A stretch of DNA of 41,674 nucleotides from Capnocytophaga catalasegens (GTDB lineage: Bacteria > Bacteroidota > Bacteroidia > Flavobacteriales > Flavobacteriaceae): assembly GCF_026005215.1 (NCBI RefSeq), contig NZ_BPMA01000005.1:1-41674 (forward strand), written 5' to 3'. A program made the position numbers and the translations under genes. Positions 9,010 to 16,035 of the stretch are shown piece after piece. The notes beneath the pieces were generated by a model. It saw only the letters and a program-made list of their open reading frames with translations. It was not told the origin of the DNA and ran no database searches. Each line of letters opens with the position of its first letter. The first letter of the stretch is position 1.

Positions 9010-9555
9010 ATGAATACAGCATTAGTAATTATCGACATTCAAAATGATTATTTTAAGGAAGGAGCAATGCCTCTGAATAATCCCGAACAAACAAGTGCCA
9101 ACGCTAAAAAATTGTTACAAGATTTTAGAAGTAAAAAAATGCCCATTATCCACATTCAGCACATTGCCACCCGTGCCGACGCTACTTTCTTTTTGCCCAA
9201 TACCAAAGGAGCAGAAATCCATTTAGATGTTGCTCCACAAAAAGGAGAAAAGGTCATTACCAAGCATTTCCCTAATAGTTTCAGAAATACGGAACTTTTG
9301 GAATATCTGAAATCTCAAAAGATAGAAAAGCTGGTTATATGTGGAATGATGACCCATATGTGCATTGATGCCACCACCCGAGCTGCGAAGGATTTTGGCT
9401 TTGAAAATATCGTAGTGGGCGATGCTTGTGCTACCCGCGACCTTGTACATAATGGCGAAAAAGTGGCTGCTCACGAAGTACAAAAGGCTTTTCTTTCCGC
9501 TCTGAATTATTTTTATGCCAAAGTGATAACCACCGAAGAATTTTTATTTGAGTAA
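9010..9555 (+). CDS. Isochorismatase-family cysteine hydrolase
   Basis: A soluble hydrolase of the isochorismatase/nicotinamidase-like fold. The catalytic triad is visible: Asp9 (ALVIIDIQNDYF), Lys85 (VITKHFPNSF) and Cys118 (GMMTHMCIDATTRAA). GMMTHMCID replaces the plain GxxTxxCV seen in nicotinamidases and is typical of the YcaC/isochorismatase-like group of unknown substrate. At 181 residues it is complete. It stands alone with no siderophore or NAD-salvage genes next to it, so a specific pathway cannot be named. An earlier ATG is not available; a short signal-peptide remnant sits directly upstream. Confidence 0.9.
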   Translation: MNTALVIIDIQNDYFKEGAMPLNNPEQTSANAKKLLQDFRSKKMPIIHIQHIATRADATFFLPNTKGAEIHLDVAPQKGEKVITKHFPNSFRNTELLEYLKSQKIEKLVICGMMTHMCIDATTRAAKDFGFENIVVGDACATRDLVHNGEKVAAHEVQKAFLSALNYFYAKVITTEEFLFE

Positions 9556-9598
9556 TTGCATTGAACAAATAGAAAAGTATTATTAAAAGAAAAAATAT

Positions 9599-9606
9599 TA
9601 CCTTTG
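9599..9606 (+). promoter_or_regulatory. Candidate -7 element for the DUF4180 gene
   Basis: TACCTTTG matches TAnnTTTG, 63 bp before the DUF4180 start. No TTG sits at -33, so the call is tentative. Confidence 0.35.
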
Positions 9607-9669
9607 TTAGTGTCGAGAGAAGCAAAGTGTTTCTCAGTATAATGTTTAATTTTTAAATACTTATAAAGA

Positions 9670-10014
9670 ATGCAAGTAAAAACACATACAATCGAAAATA
9701 TAAAAATAGCAGAGATAATCTCGGAAGATATTTTTTTAAGTTCGGTAGAAGATGCTTTGAATCTCATTGGTAATTTTTCGTATCAAGGATTTGATAAAGT
9801 AATTATATACGAGAAGAATATCACACCAAATTTCTTCGACTTGAAAACCAAAATAGCAGGTGATATTTTGCAAAAATTCGTACAATACAGAATGTCTTTA
9901 ATTATTATTGGTGATTTTTCAAAGTACGAAAGTAAAAGTTTGAAAGATTTCATTTTTGAAAGCAATAAAGGGGAAAGAATTAACTTTTTAAGTTCAATTT
10001 CAGAAGTAATTTAA
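9670..10014 (+). CDS. DUF4180 domain protein
   Basis: A 114-residue protein that I recognise as DUF4180 from its conserved segments: DALNLIGNFSYQGFDKVIIY (residues 28-47), NITPNFFDLKTKIAGDILQK (50-69) and IIGDFSKYESKSLKDFIFES (79-98) followed by NKG. The family is common in Gram-positives and Bacteroidota and has no established function. It resembles STAS-like folds in size. It is soluble, has no signal peptide and is full length. It is followed 9 bp later by the first DUF1697 gene and may be cotranscribed with it. Confidence 0.8.
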   Translation: MQVKTHTIENIKIAEIISEDIFLSSVEDALNLIGNFSYQGFDKVIIYEKNITPNFFDLKTKIAGDILQKFVQYRMSLIIIGDFSKYESKSLKDFIFESNKGERINFLSSISEVI

Positions 10015-10023
10015 ACAAAAAAA

Positions 10024-10566
10024 ATGAAATCATATATCGTATTGCTCAGAGGCGTAACGCCCACAGGAAAAAACAAAATTCCGAGTATGACTTTTCTGAA
10101 AGAAATTTTAGAAAAAGGCGGTTTTGTGAATGTAAAAACCTATATCCAAAGCGGAAATATTGTATTACAAACGGAGCTTTCCCCTGTGGAAGTGAGTGGG
10201 AAAGTACATCAACTCATCAAGGAAAACATTGGGGCAGAACTCCCTGTGATGGTGAAAACCGCTGAGGAAATTAAACAGGTCTTGAGCGAAAATCCGTTTA
10301 CGGAAAACCACGATATTAAGCGTGTTTTCTTTACCCTTTTTAACGATGAGCTATCGCAATCATTGGCAAACGAACTCAAAACGCAAGATTTCGGAGAAGA
10401 AAAATTCGATTTCACATCCCGAGCGATGTATATGTATTTGCCCAAAGATGCCAGTCGCACCAAACTGAATAACAATTTTTTGGAAAAGAAACTAAAAATC
10501 ATTGCTACTACACGCAATTTCAATACATTGAGTAAGTTGGTGGAAATGGTGGAAAATGGAAATTGA
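10024..10566 (+). CDS. DUF1697 domain protein, copy 1
   Basis: A cytoplasmic 180-residue protein of the DUF1697 family, recognised by YIVLLRGVTPTGKNKIPSM, the segment VNVKTYIQSGNIVL and the C-terminal TRNFNTLSKLVEM. The function is unknown. A second copy lies at 16036-16578. The two genes are 98.9% identical in their central 455 bp but clearly different over the first 45 bp and the last 45 bp, which points to gene conversion or recombination in the core rather than simple recent duplication of a whole gene. Confidence 0.85.
   Translation: MKSYIVLLRGVTPTGKNKIPSMTFLKEILEKGGFVNVKTYIQSGNIVLQTELSPVEVSGKVHQLIKENIGAELPVMVKTAEEIKQVLSENPFTENHDIKRVFFTLFNDELSQSLANELKTQDFGEEKFDFTSRAMYMYLPKDASRTKLNNNFLEKKLKIIATTRNFNTLSKLVEMVENGN
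10069..10523 (+). repeat. Direct repeat core shared by the two DUF1697 genes (copy 1)
   Basis: 455 bp that differ from 16081-16535 at only five positions. It lies in the same orientation at an offset of 6012 bp, so recombination between the copies could remove or amplify the 6 kb between them. Confidence 0.9.
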
Positions 10567-10577
10567 TTCGTAACATT

Positions 10578-10607
10578 GTAGGAACAGGACAAGTCCTATC
10601 CGTATAG
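10578..10607. repeat. Dispersed palindrome, GGACAGGAC family, degenerate copy
   Basis: GGAACAGGACAAGTCCTATCC is an imperfect palindrome related to 20179-20207 and 11133-11159. The segment TTTGAATATATTCTGTCCGT that follows (10611-10630) is also partly repeated after the 20179 copy, so the repeated unit is longer than the palindrome. Confidence 0.6.
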
Positions 10608-10634
10608 TAATTTGAATATATTCTGTCCGTACAA

Positions 10635-10666
10635 TTTGTGAAAACCTTCATTTTTTTCTATTTTTG
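10635..10666 (+). promoter_or_regulatory. Promoter for the 95-aa membrane protein
   Basis: TTTG at 10635-10638, a 20-bp spacer, and TATTTTTG at 10659-10666 make a complete Bacteroidota -33/-7 promoter 27 bp before the ATG. Confidence 0.7.
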
Positions 10667-10692
10667 CCATCTTAATTTAACATTTATTAGTT

Positions 10693-10980
10693 ATGACAGA
10701 AAAAGAGACAAATGAGTATGGAGGTTTACTCAAAAAGGATCCAAAATTAGGTGTTTTAGTACTAATTCTTATCGGGGTGGGGTTTCTATGGTATGCGTTT
10801 AAAACTTATAACGATTTGACCCTTTGGGAGCAAGAGGGTGGCACTCGTCCGATGCCTCGTATTTTTGCAATAATATACGATGTGGCAGGTATTTGGGGTG
10901 TTGTTTCACTTATGATAGCTGGTGGGGTATTTTTTCTGCATCAAGCATATCAGGCATATAATAAGTTGATAAAAAAATAA
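10693..10980 (+). CDS. Two-helix membrane protein, unknown function
   Basis: A 95-residue protein with two predicted transmembrane helices (about residues 18-36 and 58-82) joined by a polar loop with WEQEGGTRPMPRIF. The N-terminal 17 residues and the C-terminal tail (YQAYNKLIKK) are charged and probably cytoplasmic. I do not recognise a family. It has its own well-formed promoter and is followed by a 242-bp gap that carries two palindromic repeats, so it is probably a single-gene unit. Confidence 0.7.
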   Translation: MTEKETNEYGGLLKKDPKLGVLVLILIGVGFLWYAFKTYNDLTLWEQEGGTRPMPRIFAIIYDVAGIWGVVSLMIAGGVFFLHQAYQAYNKLIKK

Positions 10981-11065
10981 TGATGTAAAAAAATGGTAGT
11001 TGCCAGTTTATCAAAAATCGTTTTCGGGCTGGTTTTATTTTTTACACATATACAGGTAATTGATT

Positions 11066-11089
11066 AAGGAACGGATATATCTGTTCCTT
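11066..11089. repeat. Imperfect palindrome AAGGAACGG/CTGTTCCTT
   Basis: AAGGAACGGATATATCTGTTCCTT forms a near-perfect inverted repeat in the gap after the 95-aa membrane gene. It resembles a diverged member of the GGACAGGAC palindromes and could also end that transcript. Confidence 0.45.
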
Positions 11090-11132
11090 AGTTTATCACT
11101 GAGGAAAGAGTCATTATGTAAAATTCTTTCGC

Positions 11133-11159
11133 AAGGACAGGAAGTGTCCTATCTGTACA
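11133..11159. repeat. Dispersed palindrome, GGACAGGA family
   Basis: AAGGACAGGAAGTGTCCT followed by ATCTGTACA is a degenerate copy of the palindrome at 20179-20207 (GGACAGGACGTGTCCTGTCC). Confidence 0.55.
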
Positions 11160-11222
11160 ATCATTAAATAGAGCAAATATCTCTTTCTTACGGAAGACAA
11201 CAGAAATTAAATACAATCACTT

Positions 11223-11753
11223 ATGAATAAAATAATAAAAAATATCATTATAGGCTTTTCAGCATTGGGTTTGATGGCGTGTTCGGAGGAAAAACTCACT
11301 ACCTTTAAAACCTATGACGAGCAATTTACTTTTGAACTGAGCAACCACTTTAAAAAACACAAGCCCGAAGACCTTAACTTTTTCGACAATGGTAAGTATC
11401 GTATTGAAATAGATGCCGCATTCAAGTCTAATCAGGCGTGGAAAAATCAGTTTGAGGAATTCCGTAGCGACCCTAAACGCAAATATAGAAACTCGTCCTT
11501 TATGACCTTTGAACGCATTGAAGTGCCTGTTAATAACGACAACAGCTACCCTATAATGGCTTTTTTTGGAAACGGAAAAGACCGCAGTATTCTTTTACCC
11601 AAATACTTTGAGGGCTATTTCTTTATGGTAGAAACACCTCGCCATTTTGTGAAAATTACCCTCAAACATACCGCAAGAAGCACCAATGCAATCAATAAAG
11701 ATAAGGCATTAAGCTATCTTATCCCAATGCTAAAAAGTTTCAAAGAACAATAA
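11223..11753 (+). CDS. Lipoprotein of unknown function
   Basis: A 176-residue lipoprotein. The signal peptide MNKIIKNIIIGFSALGLMAC ends in the lipobox LMAC with Cys20. The mature part contains no motif that I recognise; it is mixed alpha/beta with many aromatic residues (YDEQFTFELSNHFKKHKPED, YFEGYFFMVETPRHF) and could be a small beta-rich domain as in other envelope proteins of the phylum. It is followed 15 bp later by a small membrane protein, probably in the same transcript. Confidence 0.75.
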   Translation: MNKIIKNIIIGFSALGLMACSEEKLTTFKTYDEQFTFELSNHFKKHKPEDLNFFDNGKYRIEIDAAFKSNQAWKNQFEEFRSDPKRKYRNSSFMTFERIEVPVNNDNSYPIMAFFGNGKDRSILLPKYFEGYFFMVETPRHFVKITLKHTARSTNAINKDKALSYLIPMLKSFKEQ

Positions 11754-11768
11754 ATCTGGCTGATTATA

Positions 11769-11978
11769 ATGCAATTTTTACTTAAAATATTACCCTCTTT
11801 GCTCAAAATAGTGGCGTGTGTATATATCATCTATATTTTTATTGTAGAAAAAGGATTGCGAAGACACAGCCCTATCAACTGGGAAACGCTAATGATGCTC
11901 GGCATTATGATATGGCTTGTTGTTATTATCTCTGATGCTTGGAAAGATATTAAGATGCAATGGCAAAAAAGGAAATAA
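11769..11978 (+). CDS. Small two-helix membrane protein
   Basis: 69 residues with two hydrophobic helices (about 5-27 and 41-56), a polar loop EKGLRRHSPINWE and a very basic C-terminus (KDIKMQWQKRK). It follows the lipoprotein gene by 15 bp on the same strand, so the pair may act together in the envelope. No family recognised. Confidence 0.6.
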   Translation: MQFLLKILPSLLKIVACVYIIYIFIVEKGLRRHSPINWETLMMLGIMIWLVVIISDAWKDIKMQWQKRK

Positions 11979-12024
11979 ACCTTTATAAAAATGAAAATCA
12001 ATGCTGTATAATGCTTAAAAATAC

Positions 12025-12032
12025 TATCTTTG
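12025..12032 (+). promoter_or_regulatory. -7 element for the HU-like gene
   Basis: TATCTTTG fits TAnnTTTG exactly and lies 61 bp before the ATG of the HU-like gene. No clear -33 TTG. Confidence 0.5.
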
Positions 12033-12093
12033 TTAGCCATAGGATATACAAGGTATTCCTTAATGAATGTATAATCTCTAAATATTTTCAATT

Positions 12094-12480
12094 ATGAGCA
12101 TCAAGTACAAAGTTATTGAGAAAGGGCAACCGGGCGTTGCCGGAGGCGGAACCAAAAAGTTTTATGCCAATGTAGTAACCGAAGGAGAGCTATCGGTAGA
12201 TGATTTGGTAAAGCAAATCGAAAAGTTTTCCGCTCTTAGTGAGGCGGACATTCGCGGGGTGATTATCGCTTTGGAAAATGTAATTCAGCAAGGATTAGCC
12301 GATAGCAAAATCATTCGTTTGGAAAAATTGGGCAGTCTTTACCCTACACTCAGCAGTAATGGTGTGGAAACCGAAAAAGATTTTACCACACATCAGATTA
12401 AATCCGTGGGGGTAAATTATCGCCCCGGAACCCGCATCATAGCGGCAATGAAAGAGGCAGGTTTTGAAAAGAAAAAATAG
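12094..12480 (+). CDS. HU-like DNA-binding protein (Bacteroidota histone-like family)
   Basis: A 128-residue nucleoid protein of the HU/IHF fold, in the Bacteroidota-specific HU-like group. The N-terminal KYKVIEKGQPGVAGGGTKKFYA is a family extension that replaces the standard HU start. ELSVDDLVKQIEKFSALSEADIRGVIIALE matches the HU helical body, and VNYRPGTRIIAAMKEAGFEKKK provides the C-terminal strand-helix. The family binds DNA without strong sequence preference. A single gene with its own promoter and a strong 3' hairpin array, so a self-contained unit inserted in the accessory block. Confidence 0.85.
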   Translation: MSIKYKVIEKGQPGVAGGGTKKFYANVVTEGELSVDDLVKQIEKFSALSEADIRGVIIALENVIQQGLADSKIIRLEKLGSLYPTLSSNGVETEKDFTTHQIKSVGVNYRPGTRIIAAMKEAGFEKKK

Positions 12481-12489
12481 TTTTCAGAA

Positions 12490-12577
12490 AAACCTGCGGT
12501 AGTATCCCAAAAAACCAAGCGTGGTTTCACCCAAAACCACGCTTGGTTTCACTCAAAACCTGCGGTGTTTTTTTTAT
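12490..12577. repeat. 22-bp phased array with variable cores after the HU gene
   Basis: AAACC recurs at 12490, 12512, 12534 and 12556, exactly 22 bp apart. Each unit has AAACC, a short variable core and GGT(TT): cores are TGC, AAGCGT, ACGCTT and TGC. The second and third cores are complementary, so units two and three pair with each other (see the terminator entry). The regular 22-bp step is about two helical turns. Confidence 0.75.
12513..12575 (+). terminator. Strong hairpin terminator of the HU gene
   Basis: A perfect 15-bp stem: 12513-12527 (AACCAAGCGTGGTTT) pairs with 12534-12548, loop CACCCA. A T8 run (12568-12575) follows 19 bp downstream, further from the stem than in a classic terminator. 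Confidence 0.6.
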
Positions 12578-12615
12578 GAAGGAAAGTAAGGTTTAAATTT
12601 TTAAAAAGTAAGGAT

Positions 12616-13023
12616 ATGAAACCAATTATTTACAAAACAACTGAAATCCCTGATGTAGAACAAATTATTGCGGTCTACAAAAGTTCGGGTATCGTGCGAC
12701 CCACCGCAGATAAAAAGCGGATAGAGCGAATGTATGCCAACTCCAATGTGATAATTACGGCGTGGCACGACAACCAGCTGATAGGTGTGGCTCGTGCATT
12801 GACGGATTTCGCTATCTGTTGTTACCTTTCCGACCTTGCTGTACGAAAAGAGTACCAAGGGCAAGGCATTGGAAAACAACTAATTGAAGAAGTAAAAAAA
12901 GTAATTGGCACCACATCAGAAATCTCACTTTTATTGCTTTCTGCTCCCAATGCAATGGAATATTATCCAAAAATTGGTTTTAATAAAATAGAAAACGGAT
13001 TTATTATCAAAAGAAAGAGTTAA
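12616..13023 (+). CDS. GNAT-family N-acetyltransferase
   Basis: A 135-residue acetyltransferase that should transfer acetyl from acetyl-CoA to an unknown amine. The acetyl-CoA binding motif A is clear: LSDLAVRKEYQGQGIGKQLI (around residues 75-94), with the Q/RxxGxG/A signature QGQGIG. The C-terminus SAPNAMEYYPKIGFNKIENG is the usual GNAT motif B end. The last 57 bp are repeated after the next gene (13451-13507), which indicates a rearrangement that used this 3' end. Confidence 0.9.
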   Translation: MKPIIYKTTEIPDVEQIIAVYKSSGIVRPTADKKRIERMYANSNVIITAWHDNQLIGVARALTDFAICCYLSDLAVRKEYQGQGIGKQLIEEVKKVIGTTSEISLLLLSAPNAMEYYPKIGFNKIENGFIIKRKS

Positions 13024-13081
13024 TTATTTAATAATCAGTTTAATACATTTAAAAATAGATTTTAATTAAAAAAAATAAATT

Positions 13082-13435
13082 ATGAATTACGACAATTTTT
13101 TTCTTCCTGCGGAAGATTTTGAGAAAAGCAAATATTTTTTTGCTGATGTTTTGGGTTTGGAAATCAAATTTGATTTCTCCCAAATGGGAATGATTGCCTT
13201 TAAAGTGGGCAATGAAGAGGCTGCTATTATCTTAAAAGACAAGAAAAAATTTCCGAATGTGAAACCTACCATTTGGCTGGAAGTAGATAATGTAACGGAA
13301 GTGTACGAAGATTTAAAAACAAAAGGCATTACATTTTTGACACCTCCTTTTCAGATAAAAACAGGTTGGGCGGTAGAGTTTTTAGACCCATCAGGCAATG
13401 TAATGGGTTTTACGGATTATCTTACAAACCCTTAA
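13082..13435 (+). CDS. VOC-family protein (glyoxalase/bleomycin-resistance fold)
   Basis: A 117-residue vicinal-oxygen-chelate fold protein with the paired beta-alpha-beta-beta-beta modules: MNYDNFFLPAEDFEKSKYFF ... ADVLGLEI in the first half, and WLEVDNVTEVYEDLKTKGI ... FLDPSGNVMGFTDY in the second. FLDPSGN is the typical C-terminal segment with a metal-binding acidic residue. The substrate is unknown. It lies between a complete GNAT gene and a loose copy of that gene's 3' end, so it seems to have been inserted together with the extra GNAT tail. Confidence 0.88.
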   Translation: MNYDNFFLPAEDFEKSKYFFADVLGLEIKFDFSQMGMIAFKVGNEEAAIILKDKKKFPNVKPTIWLEVDNVTEVYEDLKTKGITFLTPPFQIKTGWAVEFLDPSGNVMGFTDYLTNP

Positions 13436-13450
13436 AAATTTAGCTTTTGT

Positions 13451-13507
13451 CCGAAAATTGGTTTTAAGAAAATAGAAAACGGATTTATCATCAAAAGAAA
13501 AAGCTAA
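13451..13507 (+). pseudogene. Detached GNAT 3' end (19 codons)
   Basis: Encodes PKIGFKKIENGFIIKRKS and stop. The upstream GNAT gene ends PKIGFNKIENGFIIKRKS; the two 57-bp tails differ at five positions. No start or upstream GNAT sequence is attached. See the finding on displaced 3' ends. Confidence 0.85.
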
Positions 13508-13518
13508 ATACTTAAAAA

Positions 13519-14037
13519 ATGAATAAAACCACAAAACTTTGGCTGTATTTTATCATCACAATGTCGGTGTACTTACTGATGGTTTTTATTACTATCCCCA
13601 CACTGAATCGCCTTGCCAACGGATTGGAAATCATTGATGTCCTTCCCTTTTACGATGGCGAATATGTGGTGCGTCTTTTGGAATATTTAGAAAGTGAGGG
13701 CAGACATTACTATCTGTACAAGCAATTACCTGTGGATATGATATACCCGCTACTTTATGCCTTTACTTACAGACGGATATTAAAGCATTTCATTGATAAA
13801 TTGGACTTCAAAAGGGTAAGATGGGTGGTCTTTTTACCCATTGTAGCGGCAGTGTTTGATTATTTGGAAAATATCGGTTTTGGCATATCGCTCTATCGTT
13901 TTCCGTCGCTTTCGGATACGATTTTATCGGCATTGCCTTTTTTCAGTCTGCTAAAAACCCTTTTTGTGGTGCTGTATCTGTTGGCATTTTTCGGATTGGG
14001 AATTATGGTTTTGGTGAGAAGAAAGAAAAAAATATAA
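13519..14037 (+). CDS. Four-helix membrane protein, unknown function
   Basis: A 172-residue integral membrane protein with helices at about 7-27, 73-87, 102-122 and 140-165, and a basic end (VRRKKKI). The polar segment between helices 1 and 2 (YDGEYVVRLLEYLESEGRHY) is probably periplasmic. No family or catalytic motif is recognised; a conserved-hypothetical envelope protein is the safest label. It is followed 27 bp later by a DUF4260 gene. Confidence 0.7.
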   Translation: MNKTTKLWLYFIITMSVYLLMVFITIPTLNRLANGLEIIDVLPFYDGEYVVRLLEYLESEGRHYYLYKQLPVDMIYPLLYAFTYRRILKHFIDKLDFKRVRWVVFLPIVAAVFDYLENIGFGISLYRFPSLSDTILSALPFFSLLKTLFVVLYLLAFFGLGIMVLVRRKKKI

Positions 14038-14064
14038 AAATAAATCATCATAAAAAGGTAAATT

Positions 14065-14418
14065 ATGCAAACACTTTTAAAATTAGAATACATCGCTCTT
14101 TTTCTGTTGGGCGTTGTGATGTTTGGGCAATCAGAATACGAATGGTGGTGGTTTTTAGTGCTATTCTTCGTGCCTGATTTGTCTATGGTTGGCTATTTGG
14201 TAAATCCTAAAATTGGGGCAATGTTTTATAATTTTGCACATCACTTCGGGACGGCTGTTATTGTTTTTATATTAGGTAAGTACTTATCTATAAATGAATT
14301 GACATTGGCAGGAGGTATTCTCCTAGCTCATTCGGCTTTTGATAGAATCTTAGGCTTTGGACTCAAATACAGCGATGATTTTAAAAATACACATTTGGGA
14401 AAAATTGGAAAAAAATAA
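14065..14418 (+). CDS. DUF4260 family membrane protein
   Basis: A 117-residue membrane protein with three to four hydrophobic helices. I recognise DUF4260 from FFVPDLSMVGYLVNPKIGAM (residues 35-54), YNFAHHFGTA and the C-terminal signature RILGFGLKYSDDFKNTHLGK. The function is unknown. Only 4 bp separate its stop from the next ATG, so translation is probably coupled to the GyrI-like gene. Confidence 0.82.
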   Translation: MQTLLKLEYIALFLLGVVMFGQSEYEWWWFLVLFFVPDLSMVGYLVNPKIGAMFYNFAHHFGTAVIVFILGKYLSINELTLAGGILLAHSAFDRILGFGLKYSDDFKNTHLGKIGKK

Positions 14419-14422
14419 AAAT

Positions 14423-14869
14423 ATGACACACGAATTTAAAATTATAGGCATAGCGGTACGCACAACCAATGCCAACGGACAAGCCGCAACAGATTTGGGC
14501 AAACTTTGGGGACAATTTATGAGCGACACCATTTCAAAAATCTCGAATACCATTTCCGAAGAAATTATCGCCATTTACACCGATTATGAAAGTGATTATC
14601 AAGGAGCTTATACCGCGATTATCGGGAAGAAAGTCAGTTCGTTAGACGAAATTCCAAACGGAATGATTGGGCGAGAATTTCCTGCTACAAAGTTTCAGAA
14701 ATTCATTGCCAAAGGAGAAATGCCCAATGCCGTTATGCAGACTTGGAAAACCATTTGGGAACAAGATGAAGTGCTGAATCGTGCCTACCAGTACGATTTT
14801 GAAGTGTATGGTGAAAAATCCCAAAACGGCAGTGAGTCCGAAGTGGAGATTTTTGTTTCGGTGAAGTAA
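14423..14869 (+). CDS. GyrI-like / AraC effector-binding domain protein
   Basis: A stand-alone effector-binding domain (148 residues) without a DNA-binding part. The fold is suggested by FKIIGIAVRTTNANGQAATD ... LGKLWGQFM, the segment IIAIYTDYESDYQGAYTAII, and YDFEVYGEKSQNGSESEVEI followed by FVSVK at the C-terminus. Such SOUL/GyrI-like proteins bind small hydrophobic ligands or hydrolyse them. I chose the ATG at 14423, 4 bp after the DUF4260 stop; an earlier in-frame ATG at 14357 would lie inside the previous gene and add a tail unlike the family. Confidence 0.8.
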   Translation: MTHEFKIIGIAVRTTNANGQAATDLGKLWGQFMSDTISKISNTISEEIIAIYTDYESDYQGAYTAIIGKKVSSLDEIPNGMIGREFPATKFQKFIAKGEMPNAVMQTWKTIWEQDEVLNRAYQYDFEVYGEKSQNGSESEVEIFVSVK

Positions 14870-14896
14870 AATTATATAACTCTTAAAAATACAAAA

Positions 14897-15442
14897 ATGA
14901 AAAAAACACTTATCATTGTGGCTCATCCCAATATGGAGGCTTCTACTGTGCATAAATGTTGGGTTACTGAATTAGAAAAATATCCCAATCACTACACCAT
15001 TCACCGATTGTATCAGGCGTACCCTGAGGGAAAAATCGATGTTCAAAAGGAACAAAACCTAGTTGAAGCTCACGGAAATTTAGTTTTACAATTTCCCGTG
15101 TATTGGTTTAATTGTCCGCCTTTACTCAAACAATGGCTTGATGAAGTTTTTACTTATGGCTGGGGTTATGGCTCTCAGGCACAAGCACTTGTCAATCGCA
15201 AAATAGCCTTGGCTGTTTCTACGGGAATTGATAAAGAAGGATATAGCCATAGTGGGAAACAAAAATATACCATAGAAGAAACCTTGCGTCCGTTTGAAAT
15301 GACAATGGATTATGTAAAAGCAGATTATCAGCCTCTTTTTGTTTTTTATGGAATTGATTCTAATGAAGGTTATAATCCAGAGACTTTACAAAGAGTTGCT
15401 CAAAGTGCAAAAGATTATATCGTTTTCTTAGAGAAAATGTAA
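14897..15442 (+). CDS. NAD(P)H oxidoreductase, flavodoxin-like (KefF/YwrO type)
   Basis: A 181-residue FMN-dependent quinone reductase-like protein. The N-terminal LIIVAHPNMEASTVHK is the flavin phosphate-binding part, and LVLQFPVYWFNCPPLLKQWL ... DEVFTYGWGYG is the typical active-site motif of the NQO/KefF group. It would reduce quinones or other electrophiles using NAD(P)H in the cytoplasm. No Kef potassium channel is present nearby, so it is not a KefF partner here. Complete in length. Confidence 0.9.
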   Translation: MKKTLIIVAHPNMEASTVHKCWVTELEKYPNHYTIHRLYQAYPEGKIDVQKEQNLVEAHGNLVLQFPVYWFNCPPLLKQWLDEVFTYGWGYGSQAQALVNRKIALAVSTGIDKEGYSHSGKQKYTIEETLRPFEMTMDYVKADYQPLFVFYGIDSNEGYNPETLQRVAQSAKDYIVFLEKM

Positions 15443-15532
15443 AAAAAAAAATCGAGCGTATGAGCGAATTATTAGATAGAAAATAAAACAATGAGATAAA
15501 ATACTGATTTTTAAATTTATAAAAAAATAAAA

Positions 15533-16009
15533 ATGCAAAATTTCATTATTACATCAGACGAATGGTTTGTTGAGTGGGAAGAAAATCGTCGATTGACTCG
15601 AAAAGTCATTGAGGCTTTTCCAGAAAAAGAATTATTCAGTTATTCCATCGGTGGAATGCGAACTTTTGCTGAGTTGGTTGGTGAGCTTATCCAATTGGCA
15701 GTGGAGGGAACACAACAATTAGCTGAAAATAAACCTTTCCCGCTTGATAGAAATAAACGAGATTTCGGAAAAACCAAAGCAGAATTATTAAACTCTTGGG
15801 ACAAAGCAACTGAACAAATTGCTGAAAATTAGAAAAAAATTCCACAAGAAATGTTTCGTCAGAGAATTAACATTTATGGGAAATTAGATTTTATGGGCTG
15901 GAAAGATTTGTTATACTTTTACGAAAACGAAATTCATCACCGCGGACAAGGTTATGTATATTTGCGTTCGTTGGGGATTGAACCTCCTTCATTTGTTGAT
16001 AGAAGTTAA
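15533..16009 (+). pseudogene. DinB-family protein interrupted by an in-frame TAG
   Basis: A DinB/YfiT-like four-helix protein (158 codons) with an internal TAG at 15830-15832. The first part ends ATEQIAEN, and the same frame continues KKIPQEMFRQRINIYGKLDF ... NEIHHRGQGYVYLRSLGIEP to a TAA at 16007-16009. HHRGQGYVYLR is the diagnostic DinB C-terminal motif with metal-binding His. A TGG (Trp) to TAG change would explain the stop. The first 99 residues alone lack one metal ligand region, so the product is probably inactive unless the stop is read through. Confidence 0.88.
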
Positions 16010-16035
16010 TTGAATTTGAAATTGAAATAAAACCA

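Noticed and set aside
10993-11067. 24-aa hydrophobic mini-ORF MVVASLSKIVFGLVLFFTHI...
   Set aside because: Possible small membrane peptide, but no ribosome-binding or conservation evidence; too short to support.
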